This document shows, piece after piece, positions 49,641-59,719 of a stretch of DNA of 64,000 nucleotides (its first letter is position 1; every line of letters begins with the position of its first letter). This DNA is from Sphingomonas alba (lineage in GTDB: Bacteria > Pseudomonadota > Alphaproteobacteria > Sphingomonadales > Sphingomonadaceae). The DNA lies in assembly GCF_023516555.1 (NCBI RefSeq), contig NZ_JAMGBD010000001.1, forward strand, positions 124,001 through 188,000, in the 5' to 3' direction. The translations under genes were made by a program, and so were the position numbers. A model generated the notes under the pieces. The model had not been told where the DNA came from and made no database searches. It was given only the letters and a program-made list of their open reading frames with translations.

Positions 49641-50456
49641 ATGAGTAAACAGCGTGCCACGAACAAGCAGCGCGCCTCGGACCGGCTGCAGAAGCTGGTC
49701 GTGCGCCGCCGCGACCCTGTGCTCGAGGATGCGATCGAGCAGGACCGTATCGCCATCCATTTCCAGCCGCAGATCGAGCCGGCGACCGGCCGCATCGTTG
49801 CGGTCGAGGCCCTGGCGCGCTGGGACGGTGAACCTTCGGCCTCCGAGCTCTTCCAGCGCGCACGGCGCGGCGGTCTCAAGGAGCGGCTCTCCCGCTTCGC
49901 CCAGCGCAAGGCGCTCAGGATGGCGGGCGCCTGGCCTGCTCCGCTTTCCGATCTCAGGATTTCCATCAACCTCCTCGCCGAAGACCTAGGGCGGGACGGC
50001 TACGACCAATGGCTGCTGGAAGAGATCGCGCTGGCCGGCCTCGCGCCTGACCGTGTGACGGTCGAGATCACGGAGGACAGCCTGCTTGCGGACGGCCGGT
50101 TGATTGCGGAGCGCCTGGGCCGCCTGCGCGAAGCCGGTATCCAAATTGCCGTCGACGATTTCGGCACGGGCTATGCCAACCTTGCCTATCTCACGAGCTT
50201 GCCGCTCGACACGCTGAAGATCGATCGCGGGCTTATCACCGACCTTGCCGAAGAGAAGCGCGGCCGCATCGTCGTCCGCGCCATGATCGATATGGCCCGC
50301 CAGCTCGACCTCAAGGTCGTCGTCGAAGGCGTCGAAACGCCTGAGCAATTGGCGCTGATCGCCGACTGGGGCTGCGATTTGTACCAGGGCTTCCTCGGCT
50401 CCGGCGCACTGGCCGAACAGGATCTCGCCGAACTGATTCAAGCCGCAGCCGCTTAA
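49641..50456 (+). CDS. EAL-domain protein (cyclic-di-GMP phosphodiesterase)
   Basis: A 271-residue protein that is almost entirely an EAL domain after a basic N terminus. E56-A57-L58 is present. The other catalytic residues look intact: NLLAEDL (Asn), EITEDS (Glu), DDFGTGYAN (two Asp), KIDR (Lys), EGVET (Glu) and YQGFLG (Gln). It should therefore hydrolyse c-di-GMP, unlike many degenerate EAL proteins. No sensor domain or membrane helix. Its stop overlaps the mfd stop (TTAA). Confidence 0.9.
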   Translation: MSKQRATNKQRASDRLQKLVVRRRDPVLEDAIEQDRIAIHFQPQIEPATGRIVAVEALARWDGEPSASELFQRARRGGLKERLSRFAQRKALRMAGAWPAPLSDLRISINLLAEDLGRDGYDQWLLEEIALAGLAPDRVTVEITEDSLLADGRLIAERLGRLREAGIQIAVDDFGTGYANLAYLTSLPLDTLKIDRGLITDLAEEKRGRIVVRAMIDMARQLDLKVVVEGVETPEQLALIADWGCDLYQGFLGSGALAEQDLAELIQAAAA

Positions 50457-53400
50457 GCCGGTTCCAGCTCTTGCTTCTCGCCGGCGGCCACGACCCGCGC
50501 CAGCCCTCGCGACAATTGAAGCGCGCCGTTCAGCCGGGCTTCGCCGGTCGCCCAGTCGCGGCTTACTATCAGCTTGCTGTCAGGTCTCAGCCTGGCGGCA
50601 CCCTTCAGGCGATCGACATAGCCCAATAGTCCGGCAAGGTCGGGGAAGCCGCTTTCGATGAAGGTCACAACCGCACCCTTCGCGCCGACATCCAGCTTTG
50701 CGATGCTGGCGGCGCGGCAATTGATCTTAGTCTCGACGATCCGCAGCAAATTTTCGGTTTCCGGCGGCAGCGGGCCGAAACGGTCGATCAGCTCGGCGCC
50801 AAAGGCCTCGACGCTTTGCCTGTCTTCCAGCTCGCCCAAGCGCCGATACAGGCCCATGCGAAGATCGAGGTCCGGAACATAAAGCTCGGGAATCAGGATC
50901 GGCGCATCGACGCTGATCTGCGGCGAGAACTCCTCACGGCGTTCGCTGCCTCCCGACTTCATTTCCAAAATCGCGTCTTCCAGCATCGACTGGTAGAGCT
51001 CGAAGCCGACTTCCTTGATGTGCCCCGACTGCTCGTCGCCCAGCAAATTGCCGGCGCCGCGAATGTCGAGGTCATGGCTTGCCAGCTGGAAGCCCGCGCC
51101 GAGGCTGTCGAGGTTGGCCAGCACTTGAAGGCGTTTTTCCGCGCCCTCCGTCATTTGCCGATCCGCAGCCGTCGTCAGATAAGCGTAGGCACGGGTCTTC
51201 GATCGTCCGACGCGTCCGCGCAACTGATAGAGCTGCGCCAATCCAAAGCGGTCGGCGCGGTGGACCACCAATGTGTTGGCCGACGGAATATCTAGGCCGC
51301 TCTCGACGATCGTCGTCGACAGAAGCACGTCGTATTTGCGGTCGTAGAAGGCGCTCATGCGTTCTTCGACCTCGGATGCGCTCATCTGGCCGTGGGCGGT
51401 GATGGCCTTCACCTCCGGCACTTCCTCACGCAGCCATTCCTCCATGTCGGGCAAATCGGCGATGCGCGGGACGACGAAGAAGCTTTGGCCGCCGCGATAA
51501 TGCTCGCGGAGCAAGGCTTCGCGGACGACAACCGGGTCCCAGGGCGTGATGTAAGTGCGGACCGCAAGCCGATCGACGGGTGGCGTCTGGATCACCGACA
51601 ACTCGCGCAGGCCCGACATCGCCATCTGCAGCGTCCGCGGGATCGGCGTGGCGGTCAGCGTCAACACGTGGACGTCGGCTCGCAGCGCCTTCAGCCGCTC
51701 CTTGTGGGCAACCCCGAAATGCTGCTCCTCGTCGACAATGACGAGCCCCAACTTCTTGAATTTGATGGTCTTCGCCAACAGCGCATGCGTACCGATGACG
51801 ATGTCGACCGTGCCCTTTTCAAGCCCTTCCTTGGTCTTCTTGGCCTCGGCTGCAGGGACCAGCCGCGACAGGCGGCCGATCTCGATCGGGAAGCCCTGAA
51901 AGCGCTCGACGAAATTCTTGAAATGCTGGCGAGCGAGGAGGGTGGTCGGGCAGACCAACGCCACCTGATAACCCGCCATGGCGGCGACGAAGGCCGCCCG
52001 CAGCGCCACCTCGGTCTTGCCAAAACCGACATCGCCGCAAACCAGCCGGTCCATCGGCCGTCCCGCCGACAAATCTTCCAGAACCTCCCCGATCGCACGG
52101 TCCTGGTCCTCGGTTTCCTCATAGGGGAAGCGGTTGATGAATTCCGGGAAGGCGGAATCGGCTTCCGCCACCTGCCCGGCGCGGGTTGCGCGCACGGCGG
52201 CGGTCTTAATGAGTTCGCCGGCAATCTCGCGGATGCGCTCCTTCATCCGCGACTTGCGACGCTGCCAGGCCTCTCCCCCCAGCCGGTCGAGCCCGGCATG
52301 GTCGCCCGCGCCGCCGTAGCGCGTCAGGACATCGATATTCTCGACCGGGACATAGAGCTTGTCGCCGCCCGCATATTCCAGCGCGACGCAATCGTGCGGC
52401 GCCTTGCCGACCTGGATCGACGTCAAGCCTTCGTAACGGGCGATCCCGTGGTCGGCGTGGACAACAAGGTCCCCGGGCGAGAGGGCCGCGAGCTCGGCAA
52501 GGAAGGCATCAGCGCTCTTGCGGCGCTTCTTGCGGCGGACCAGCCGGTCGCCGAGCATGTCCTGCTCGGTCAGCACAGCGACTTCCGGGCTGGTGAAGCC
52601 GTGGTCGAGCGGCAGGACCATCAGCGCCGCATCGGATTTCGCTCCCAGGGCTTCCTGCCAGGTGCGAACCTGCTTGACCGACTTTAGGCCATGATCCTCA
52701 AGCAACCCGGTCAGGCGCTCGCGAGCGCCGGCGCTATAGCTTGCAAGCACAATCTTGTGCTTGTCTTTCCGTAGCTTGCCGATGTGTTTGACGACTTCTT
52801 CGTAGATGTTGCTGTTCTGCGCCCGCTCCGGTGCAAAGTCGCGGGCCGGGTCGACGCCAAAGTCGATGACGCGGTCGCTCTCGGGCTCGTGGAAGGGCGA
52901 GGTGAGGTGAATGGTCCGCGCCTTGAGAGCATCGCGCCATTCGTTCGAGCTTAGGTACAATGCAGTGGGAGCCAGTGGACGGTAGCTGCCGGGCTCGGAC
53001 ACCATCGCCCGCTCACGATTGGCGAAATAATCCTGGATCGCCTCCTGCCGCGATTCCAGCGCGCCATCGGTGCCGCTGTCGCGCAGGATGACGTCATGAT
53101 CGCCAAGATGGTCGAAGAGGGTTGCGAGCTTGTCCTCGAAGAGGGGCAGCCAGTGCTCCATCCCTGCAAGGCGCCGCCCCTCCGAAACCGCTTGGTAGAG
53201 GGGATCGCCGGTCGCGGTGGCGCCAAATTCCTCGCGATAGCGGGCGCGGAATCGCTTGACGCTGTCCTCGTCGATCAACGCTTCGGACGCAGGCATCAAA
53301 GTGAAGGCCTCGGCTGGGCCGGTGGTGCGCTGGTCGGCGGGTTCGAAGCGTCGCATCGTCTCGATTTCGTCACCGAAAAAGTCGAGACGGATCGGACTGG

Positions 53401-53947
53401 GCTCGCCCGCTGGGTACAGGTCGACGATCGAACCGCGCACGGCATATTCGCCCGCATCGTGAACCGCGTCCGTGCGCTGGTAACCGTTGGCGGTCAGCAG
53501 CTTCACCAGGGATTCGCGCTCGATCCGTTCGCCTTCCGCCAGCCGCCGGGTCAATTGCCGGACCCGGAACGGCGTCACGAGCCGCTGCGCCGCCGCATTG
53601 GCGGTCACGATCAGCAGTTGCGGGCCTTTACGGGGCGCCTGGAGCGCATGCAGCGTCGCCATACGCTCCGCCATCACGCGCAAAGCCGGAGAGCTGCGGT
53701 CGTAGGGCAGGCAGTCCCAGGCCGGGAGTGTCAGCACCTCGACGTCGGGCGCGAAAATCGGGGCCGTCTCGGCCAGCGCCCGCATCGCGGCCTCATCTGC
53801 TGCAATCACGACCGCACGACCGCCGGCGCCCGTTCCGTGCGCCGCGCGGGCCAGGTCGGCCGCCAGCCCCGGCAGGAAACCCGCGGGGACGCCGCTAAGG
53901 GTGAGCGGCTGTCTTGCCTTAAGGATGCGTTGCAGGGCGTCGCTCAC
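50453..53947 (-). CDS. mfd: Transcription-repair coupling factor Mfd
   Basis: A 1164-residue translocase that removes stalled RNA polymerase and recruits UvrA. The UvrB-homology region covers about 1-340, the RNA polymerase-interacting domain follows (GDLVVHADHGIARYEG), and the RecG-like motor has Walker A VCGDVGFGKTEVALRAA and motif II IVDEEQHFGV. The C terminus is the autoinhibitory TRCF domain. Start at GTG 53947 overlapping the sdhE stop (GTGA). Confidence 0.96.
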   Translation of the reverse strand: MSDALQRILKARQPLTLSGVPAGFLPGLAADLARAAHGTGAGGRAVVIAADEAAMRALAETAPIFAPDVEVLTLPAWDCLPYDRSSPALRVMAERMATLHALQAPRKGPQLLIVTANAAAQRLVTPFRVRQLTRRLAEGERIERESLVKLLTANGYQRTDAVHDAGEYAVRGSIVDLYPAGEPSPIRLDFFGDEIETMRRFEPADQRTTGPAEAFTLMPASEALIDEDSVKRFRARYREEFGATATGDPLYQAVSEGRRLAGMEHWLPLFEDKLATLFDHLGDHDVILRDSGTDGALESRQEAIQDYFANRERAMVSEPGSYRPLAPTALYLSSNEWRDALKARTIHLTSPFHEPESDRVIDFGVDPARDFAPERAQNSNIYEEVVKHIGKLRKDKHKIVLASYSAGARERLTGLLEDHGLKSVKQVRTWQEALGAKSDAALMVLPLDHGFTSPEVAVLTEQDMLGDRLVRRKKRRKSADAFLAELAALSPGDLVVHADHGIARYEGLTSIQVGKAPHDCVALEYAGGDKLYVPVENIDVLTRYGGAGDHAGLDRLGGEAWQRRKSRMKERIREIAGELIKTAAVRATRAGQVAEADSAFPEFINRFPYEETEDQDRAIGEVLEDLSAGRPMDRLVCGDVGFGKTEVALRAAFVAAMAGYQVALVCPTTLLARQHFKNFVERFQGFPIEIGRLSRLVPAAEAKKTKEGLEKGTVDIVIGTHALLAKTIKFKKLGLVIVDEEQHFGVAHKERLKALRADVHVLTLTATPIPRTLQMAMSGLRELSVIQTPPVDRLAVRTYITPWDPVVVREALLREHYRGGQSFFVVPRIADLPDMEEWLREEVPEVKAITAHGQMSASEVEERMSAFYDRKYDVLLSTTIVESGLDIPSANTLVVHRADRFGLAQLYQLRGRVGRSKTRAYAYLTTAADRQMTEGAEKRLQVLANLDSLGAGFQLASHDLDIRGAGNLLGDEQSGHIKEVGFELYQSMLEDAILEMKSGGSERREEFSPQISVDAPILIPELYVPDLDLRMGLYRRLGELEDRQSVEAFGAELIDRFGPLPPETENLLRIVETKINCRAASIAKLDVGAKGAVVTFIESGFPDLAGLLGYVDRLKGAARLRPDSKLIVSRDWATGEARLNGALQLSRGLARVVAAGEKQELEPA

Positions 53948-54222
53948 TTTGGCGCTTTCAGGTAATCGAGGCGCTGCATCGCCTGCATCATCGGTCCCTG
54001 GAAGCGCGCCGGCGGTTCGGCGGCGCCGATGGCCCAGGCCATGATGTCGACGTCCTGTTCCTGCAGCAGGCCGGAGAACCAGTCGCGTTCCTGCGAACCC
54101 CATTGCTCACGGTGAGCATCGAAGAATCCCCCGATCATCAGGTCGGCCTCGCGAGTGCCGCGATGCCACGCGCGCCACTGCAGCGCCTTCAGTTCGTCAT
54201 CCATCGGGGGCATGGCGGCCAT
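53944..54222 (-). CDS. sdhE: FAD assembly factor SdhE
   Basis: A 92-residue protein of the SdhE/YgfY/SDH5 family, which promotes covalent FAD attachment to SdhA. The signature RGTRE is at 21-25 (WRAWHRGTREADLMIGGF). Methionine starts at 54222, 54213 and 54204 are all possible, and none has a clear ribosome site. Coupled to mfd by overlap. Divergent from recG (54-bp gap). Confidence 0.9.
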   Translation of the reverse strand: MAAMPPMDDELKALQWRAWHRGTREADLMIGGFFDAHREQWGSQERDWFSGLLQEQDVDIMAWAIGAAEPPARFQGPMMQAMQRLDYLKAPK

Positions 54223-54276
54223 GTAGGGCGAGGGGAGCCATATTGCGAGCGGGGAATGACCCGCTAAACCTTCGTC

Positions 54277-56331
54277 ATGCGGCCGGACATCCTCAATCCC
54301 CTGTTTGCCGAGGTAGAAGCGCTGCCCGGCGTTGGCCCGCAGGTCGCCAAGTCCCTGAAACGGCTCGATATCACCCGCGCCATCGATCTAGCCTTCCATT
54401 TGCCGACCGGAACGATTGAGCGCGTCCGGGCGCCCGAGGCCAGCGCCGCTTTGATTGGCCGCATCGTTGTCCTGGAATTGACCCCGTTCGAGACCCGGCA
54501 GGGCGGGCGCGGGCCCATGCGGGTCTTCACCAGCGACCGCGACGGCAACACCATAACGCTTGTTTATTTCAACAACCCAGGCTGGGCGAAGAAGCAGCTG
54601 CCGCTCGGTGAGACGAAGACCGTTGCCGGTAGGCTCGATGCCTATGGCGACGAATGGCAGATCGTGCACCCCGAAGTCCTGGGTGCCGGCAAGGCGGCCG
54701 ACTTGCCGCTCCGCGAGCCGGTCTATCCACTGACGGAAGGGATCGCCAACCGCCGGATGCGCGAGCTGGCGATTGCGGGCGTCGATCGTGCTCCGGATTT
54801 GCCCGAATGGATCGAACCGTCCGTGCTCTCGCGCCATGGTTGGCGCGATTGGCGCTCGTCCTTGGCCGAGGCACATTCAGAACCATTGGCAAACGACGTC
54901 CGTAACCGGTTGGCATATGACGAGATATTCGCAAATCAGCTGGTGCTGTTGCTGCTCCGGCAGGCCAGCCGTCGCAAGCGCACCAAGCCACTGCAGGGCG
55001 ATGGCCGCCTGACCGGCAAGCTCCAACTGCCATACAGCCTCACCGGTGCCCAGCGCCGGGTCACAGAGGAAATCCGCGGCGACATGGCCCAGTCCTCACC
55101 GATGTTGCGCCTGCTCCAGGGCGATGTCGGATCCGGCAAGACGCTCGTCGCCCTGCTGGCGATGCTCTCTGCCGTCGAAGCCGGCGCCCAGGCCGCCTTG
55201 CTCGCACCAACCGAGATTCTTGCCCGCCAGCACCATGCGACGCTGCTGAATCAGGTCGACAGCCTCGGCGTGCGCGTCGCCATCCTCACCGGCCGTGAGA
55301 AGGGCAAGGCGCGCGAAAGCGTCCTCATGGGCCTCGCCGACGGCTCGATCGACATCCTCGTCGGCACTCACGCCATTTTCCAGGAGAAGGTCGGTTACAA
55401 GAACCTCGGCCTCGCCGTGATCGACGAGCAGCATCGGTTCGGCGTTTCGCAGCGGCTGCTGCTCTCGTCGAAGGCCGAACACCCGCCGCACTTGCTCGTC
55501 ATGACGGCGACACCCATCCCGCGCACCCTGACCCTCACGCAATATGGCGAAATGGACGTCAGCCGGATCGATGAAATGCCGCCGGGCCGCACGCCTATCG
55601 AGACCCGAGTGATTTCGGACGAGCGCGTCGGCGACGTAGTCGATGGCCTCGCCCGCCACATCGCGTCCGGCGGCCAGGCCTATTGGGTCTGCCCGCTCGT
55701 GGAAGAGAGCGAGAAATCCGACGCCGCGGCGGCCGAAGCCCGCGCCGCCGTCCTTCGCCAGCGCTTTGGCTCCGACAAGGTCGGCCTCGTCCATGGCCGC
55801 ATGAAAGGGCCCGAAAAGGATGACGTCATGGCGTCATTCGCGTCCGGTAAGCTCGCCTTGCTCGTCGCCACGACCGTCATCGAGGTCGGCGTCGACGTCC
55901 CCAACGCGACCCTCATGATCATCGAAGGCGCCGAGCGCTTCGGCCTCGCCCAGCTTCATCAGCTTCGCGGCCGTGTCGGGCGCGGGGAGGGCAAGAGCAC
56001 CTGCCTCCTCCTCCGCGGCCAGCAACTCTCGGAGACGGGCAGGGCCCGCCTCGCCCTGATGCGCGAGACCAATGACGGCTTCCGCATCGCCGAGGAGGAT
56101 CTGCGGCTGCGCGGCCCCGGCGAAATCCTCGGTACCCGCCAGTCGGGCGAAGTCGGCTTCCGGCTCGCCACGCCAGAACAGGTCGCCGAGCTTGCCCCGA
56201 TCGCCACCAGCGACGCGCAATTGCTGCTCGACCGCGACGGCGGCCTCGACGGCCCGCGCGGCCAGGCGGCTCGCGTCTGCCTCTACCTTTTCGAACGGGA
56301 TGCGGCAGTCGGCTTGCTCAGGAGCGGGTAA
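54277..56331 (+). CDS. recG: ATP-dependent DNA helicase RecG
   Basis: A 684-residue helicase that remodels stalled forks. An N-terminal wedge (OB-fold) precedes the motor: Walker [18 protein letters not shown] near 283-299, motif [12 protein letters not shown], and TATPIPRTL. The late [13 protein letters not shown] is motif VI. Its last 14 bp overlap the convergent tyrS gene. Confidence 0.96.
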   Translation: MRPDILNPLFAEVEALPGVGPQVAKSLKRLDITRAIDLAFHLPTGTIERVRAPEASAALIGRIVVLELTPFETRQGGRGPMRVFTSDRDGNTITLVYFNNPGWAKKQLPLGETKTVAGRLDAYGDEWQIVHPEVLGAGKAADLPLREPVYPLTEGIANRRMRELAIAGVDRAPDLPEWIEPSVLSRHGWRDWRSSLAEAHSEPLANDVRNRLAYDEIFANQLVLLLLRQASRRKRTKPLQGDGRLTGKLQLPYSLTGAQRRVTEEIRGDMAQSSPMLRLLQGDVGSGKTLVALLAMLSAVEAGAQAALLAPTEILARQHHATLLNQVDSLGVRVAILTGREKGKARESVLMGLADGSIDILVGTHAIFQEKVGYKNLGLAVIDEQHRFGVSQRLLLSSKAEHPPHLLVMTATPIPRTLTLTQYGEMDVSRIDEMPPGRTPIETRVISDERVGDVVDGLARHIASGGQAYWVCPLVEESEKSDAAAAEARAAVLRQRFGSDKVGLVHGRMKGPEKDDVMASFASGKLALLVATTVIEVGVDVPNATLMIIEGAERFGLAQLHQLRGRVGRGEGKSTCLLLRGQQLSETGRARLALMRETNDGFRIAEEDLRLRGPGEILGTRQSGEVGFRLATPEQVAELAPIATSDAQLLLDRDGGLDGPRGQAARVCLYLFERDAAVGLLRSG

Positions 56332-57547
56332 GCAGCCCGTGCTTCTTCTTGCCTAGGCTGATCTTCACCGGCTCCTCGGCTGTCGCCACCACTGCCATCG
56401 GATCCTTCACGACCTCGCCGTTCACCCGAACCGCGCCTTCGTCGATCTTGCGGCGGGCCTCGCCCTTGGAATCGACGAAACCAAGCCCGATCAGGATGGA
56501 GACGATCGGCAAGTCCGCATCGTCGGTCTCCAGCGTCGGCAAGTCCGCTCCGACGCCGCCACCCGCGAACGTCGCCTTCGCCGTCTCCTCGGCCGCCCGC
56601 GCGGCCTCTTCACCATGCAGCATCGCCGTCGCAGCGGTCGCCAGCGTCACCTTGGCGTCATTGATCGCCGCCCCGCCGGCACTGACCAGCGCCGCAATCT
56701 CGCCGAGTGGCAAATCGGTAAAGAGCTTCAGGAACCGCTCGACATCGGCGTCCTGCGTGTTCCGCCAGAATTGCCAGTAATCATAGGGGCTCAATTGCTC
56801 GGCATTCAGCCAGACCGCGCCCCTCGCGGTCTTGCCCATCTTGGCGCCGTCGGCGGTCGTCACCAGCGGCGTCGTGACGCCATAGACCTCCGTCCCGTCG
56901 ATCCGCCGCGATAGCTCGATGCCGTTGACGATATTCCCCCACTGGTCCGACCCGCCCATCTGCAGGCGGCACCCGGAGCGTCGGGAAAGCTCGAGGAAAT
57001 CATAGGCCTGGAGGATCATGTAATTGAATTCCAGGAACGTCAGCGGCTGCTCGCGATCCAGACGCAGCTTGACGCTGTCGAAGGTCAGCATGCGGTTGAT
57101 CGTGAAATGCCGGCCGACATCCCGCAGGAACGGGACATATTCCAGCTTCGACAGCCATTCGTCATTGTCGACCATGATCGCGTCGGTCGGGCCGTCGCCG
57201 AAGGTCAGGAAGCGCTCGAACACCCTGCGAATGCCGGCGATATTGGTCTGAATGGTTTCGTGGCTGAGCAGCTGGCGGCCTTCGTCCTTACCGCTGGGAT
57301 CGCCCACCTTGGTCGTCCCGCCGCCCATCAGCACGATCGGCTTGTGCCCGGCCTGCTGCAGCCGCCGAAGCTGCATGATTTGCACCAGGCTGCCGACATG
57401 GAGCGACGGCGCAGTGGCATCGAAGCCGATATAGCCAGGCACCACCTGCTTCGACGCCAGCGCATCCAGCGCCTCGGCATCGGTGACCTGGTGAATATAA
57501 CCACGCTCGTCGAGCAGCTTCAGGAGGGAGGATTGGTAACCGGACAT
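56318..57547 (-). CDS. tyrS: Tyrosyl-tRNA synthetase
   Basis: A 409-residue class I synthetase. The HIGH-like motif is SLHVGSLVQ near 49-57 and the KMSKS-like motif KMGKTARG near 237-244. A C-terminal S4 RNA-binding domain ([16 protein letters not shown]) is present. Lengths match the bacterial enzyme. Confidence 0.97.
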   Translation of the reverse strand: MSGYQSSLLKLLDERGYIHQVTDAEALDALASKQVVPGYIGFDATAPSLHVGSLVQIMQLRRLQQAGHKPIVLMGGGTTKVGDPSGKDEGRQLLSHETIQTNIAGIRRVFERFLTFGDGPTDAIMVDNDEWLSKLEYVPFLRDVGRHFTINRMLTFDSVKLRLDREQPLTFLEFNYMILQAYDFLELSRRSGCRLQMGGSDQWGNIVNGIELSRRIDGTEVYGVTTPLVTTADGAKMGKTARGAVWLNAEQLSPYDYWQFWRNTQDADVERFLKLFTDLPLGEIAALVSAGGAAINDAKVTLATAATAMLHGEEAARAAEETAKATFAGGGVGADLPTLETDDADLPIVSILIGLGFVDSKGEARRKIDEGAVRVNGEVVKDPMAVVATAEEPVKISLGKKKHGLLTRS

Positions 57548-57583
57548 AGCTCTTCGGTTAGACGACCGAGTTCAAACCAACAA

Positions 57584-57612
57584 CCGTTCGTCCTGAGCTT
57601 GTCGAAGGACTG
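57584..57612 (+). repeat. REP-like hairpin, family 1, left copy (perfect inverted partner at 57912)
   Basis: A 29-bp unit whose hairpin TCCTGAG-CTTGT-CGAAGGA has a 7-bp stem with tandem G-A mismatches and the loop CTTGT. It lies between tyrS and the GIY-YIG gene. The same 29 bp occur inverted at 57912-57940. Flank CCGTTCG. Confidence 0.85.
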
Positions 57613-57633
57613 TCCTTCTGCCTACCAAAGAGC

Positions 57634-57978
57634 ATGACCTTCTGGGCTTACATGTTGCATTGCCGCGGCGGCTATTTCTACGCCGGTCATACCGAAGACT
57701 TGGAGTTGCGTGTCGCCCAGCATGAATCCGGCATGTTGCCGGGGTTTGCATCCGACCACTTGCCGGTCCACTTGGTCTGGTCTCAGGAATTCCCCACTCG
57801 CTACGAGGCCTTGGCCGTCGAGAGGCAGATCAAAGGGTGGAGTCGAGCCAAGAAACTGGCCCTCATCCAAGGCGACTGGCTGAAAATCTCTGCGCTGGCC
57901 AAAGGGAATGGCAGTCCTTCGACAAGCTCAGGACGAACGGATGTTGCGGAGACATCGGACGAGGGCCAGTGCAGCTAA
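57634..57978 (+). CDS. GIY-YIG nuclease-family protein with repeat-encoded tail
   Basis: A 114-residue protein with a single GIY-YIG domain. Y6 and YAG at 16-18 give the diagnostic pair of motifs, R26 and E63 are likely catalytic, and ERQIKGWSRAKK is a conserved late helix. Residues 93-103 (GSPSTSSGRTD) are translated from the inverted repeat copy at 57912-57940, which sits inside the gene's 3' end, so the tail comes from the repeat. The gene is thus bracketed by a 29-bp inverted repeat. No strong ribosome site. Overlaps the next gene by 10 bp. Role unknown; single-domain GIY-YIG proteins cut DNA. Confidence 0.8.
   Translation: MTFWAYMLHCRGGYFYAGHTEDLELRVAQHESGMLPGFASDHLPVHLVWSQEFPTRYEALAVERQIKGWSRAKKLALIQGDWLKISALAKGNGSPSTSSGRTDVAETSDEGQCS
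57912..57940 (-). repeat. REP-like hairpin, family 1, right copy
   Basis: Perfect inverted copy of 57584-57612. It lies inside the GIY-YIG coding region and encodes its C-terminal PSTSSGRTD segment. The loop on this strand is ACAAG. Confidence 0.85.
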
Positions 57979-58505
57979 ATCTCTCGCCCCATCCACAAAC
58001 GCCCCCGGAGGACCCCGACTTCAAAGTCTGGGCAAGTGCCGAGCTTGCGGCGGCCTTCGGTGCGGCGGCGACGCTAAACATCTGGTTCTGCGTGGGGGCA
58101 CCTGCATCCCGCTTCCTGCTTCCAGAAGCTACGGAGGAGGGGCGAGCGGACGAGCTCTGGAAGACGACCTGCTTCGAGGCATTTCTCCGCGCCGACGGCG
58201 ATTCCGCCTACCGTGAATGGAATTTCGCGCCTTCCGGGCAGTGGGCCGCCTATGACTTCACTGCACCGCGCGAAGGCATGACCAATGCTGACGTCGGCGC
58301 TCCGCCTTATGTGCGCGTGGAGGACAATCTGACCTGGTGGACGCTCGGCGCGACCATCGCCGTCGATGCGGGCCAAAGCTGGAACCTGGGCTTGAGCGCG
58401 GTGATTGAGGAGAAAGACGGCACCAAATCTTATTGGGCCCTGGCTCATTCGTCGGAGAGGCCGGACTTTCATCATCCCGATTGCTTCGTCGCCCAGCTTG
58501 CCTAG
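57969..58505 (+). CDS. DOMON-like domain protein
   Basis: A 178-residue protein starting at GTG 57969 after GAGGG, in the reading frame VQLNLSPHPQTPPED. It resembles the DOMON-like beta-sandwich proteins of sphingomonads (WFCVGAP, ELWKTTCFEAFL, YREWNFAPSGQW). Ligand is unknown; DOMON folds bind haem or sugars. It precedes the NamZ-type gene by 9 bp, so the two are probably co-expressed. It could act on cell-wall sugars, but this is inference. Confidence 0.7.
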   Translation: MQLNLSPHPQTPPEDPDFKVWASAELAAAFGAAATLNIWFCVGAPASRFLLPEATEEGRADELWKTTCFEAFLRADGDSAYREWNFAPSGQWAAYDFTAPREGMTNADVGAPPYVRVEDNLTWWTLGATIAVDAGQSWNLGLSAVIEEKDGTKSYWALAHSSERPDFHHPDCFVAQLA

Positions 58506-58514
58506 ACAGCGCAC

Positions 58515-59714
58515 ATGACCCTGTTCGGCATCGACCGGCTGCTCGCCGATCCTGAGCTTCGCAAACCCCTCGAAGGCAAGCGCGTCGCGCTCCTCGCGCA
58601 TCCCGCCAGCGTCACGAAGGACCTGACCCACAGCCTCGACGCCTTGGTCGCGGCGGGCGTGAACATCTCGGCGGTCTTCGGCCCGCAGCACGGCGTCCGT
58701 GGTGACCTCCAGGACAATATGATGGAGTCCCCGGACTTCACCGATCCCAAGTACGACGTCCCGGTCTTCAGCCTCTACGGAGAAGTCCGCCGCCCGACCG
58801 GCCAGTCGATGGGCACCTTCGACGTCATCCTGATCGACCTGCAGGACCTCGGCTGCCGCATCTACACCTACGTCACGACCTTGCTGTATATCCTCGAAGC
58901 AGCGGCCGAGCACGGCAAGACCGTCTGGGTGCTCGACCGCCCCAATCCCGCCGGCCGCCCCGTAGAAGGCACGGCCTTGCTTCCGGGCTGGGAAAGCTTC
59001 GTCGGCGCCGGTCCGATGGTCATGCGCCATGGCCTGACCCTGGGCGAAATGGGCCACTGGTTCATCCGCCACTTCAACCTCGACGTCGATTATCGCGTCA
59101 TCGAGATGCACGGTTGGCGGCCCGACAACGGTCCCGGCTTCGGCTGGCCCGAGGACCGCATCTGGATCAACCCATCCCCCAACGCCGCCAATCTCAACAT
59201 GGCCCGGGCCTATGCCGGCACCGTCATGCTGGAAGGCGCGACCTTGAGCGAGGGCAGGGGCACCACCCGCCCGCTGGAGCTGTTCGGCGCACCCGACATC
59301 GATGCGCTGGCAGTCATCAACGAAATGCACCGCCTCGCGCCCGATTGGCTCACCGGTTGCAAGCTCCGCGACATCTGGTTCCAGCCGACCTTCCACAAGC
59401 ATGTCGGCCAGCTCTGCAACGGTGTCCACATCCACGCCGAGGGCGGTTTCTACGACCACGCCGCCTTCCGCCCGTGGCGGCTGCAGGCCCTGGCCTTCAA
59501 GGCCATCCGCAACCTCCAGCCCGATTACGATCTCTGGCGCGATTTCGCTTACGAATATGTCTTCGACAAGCTGGCCATCGACGTCATCAACGGCGGCCCT
59601 GCGCTGCGTGAGTGGGTGGACGATGCCAACGCCGCGCCCGGCGACCTCGACGCGCAGGCCAGCGCCGACGAAACGGCTTGGATCGTCCAGACCAAGGACC
59701 TCCGCCTTTACTAA
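58515..59714 (+). CDS. namZ: NamZ-type exo-N-acetylmuramidase (DUF1343)
   Basis: A 399-residue DUF1343 protein. The signature FGPQHGVRGD near 55-64 and the LIDLQDLGCRIYTYVTT region near 96-112 match the family, of which characterised NamZ enzymes release terminal MurNAc from peptidoglycan fragments. No signal peptide is evident, so it may act in the cytosol or be exported by another route. The product would feed AmgK and MurU (32146-33887). Confidence 0.8.
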   Translation: MTLFGIDRLLADPELRKPLEGKRVALLAHPASVTKDLTHSLDALVAAGVNISAVFGPQHGVRGDLQDNMMESPDFTDPKYDVPVFSLYGEVRRPTGQSMGTFDVILIDLQDLGCRIYTYVTTLLYILEAAAEHGKTVWVLDRPNPAGRPVEGTALLPGWESFVGAGPMVMRHGLTLGEMGHWFIRHFNLDVDYRVIEMHGWRPDNGPGFGWPEDRIWINPSPNAANLNMARAYAGTVMLEGATLSEGRGTTRPLELFGAPDIDALAVINEMHRLAPDWLTGCKLRDIWFQPTFHKHVGQLCNGVHIHAEGGFYDHAAFRPWRLQALAFKAIRNLQPDYDLWRDFAYEYVFDKLAIDVINGGPALREWVDDANAAPGDLDAQASADETAWIVQTKDLRLY

Positions 59715-59719
59715 CCGTC

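Noticed and set aside
58074-59459. Minus-strand frame of 461 codons opposite the NamZ gene
   Set aside because: The plus-strand product has clear DUF1343 motifs; the reverse frame has none.
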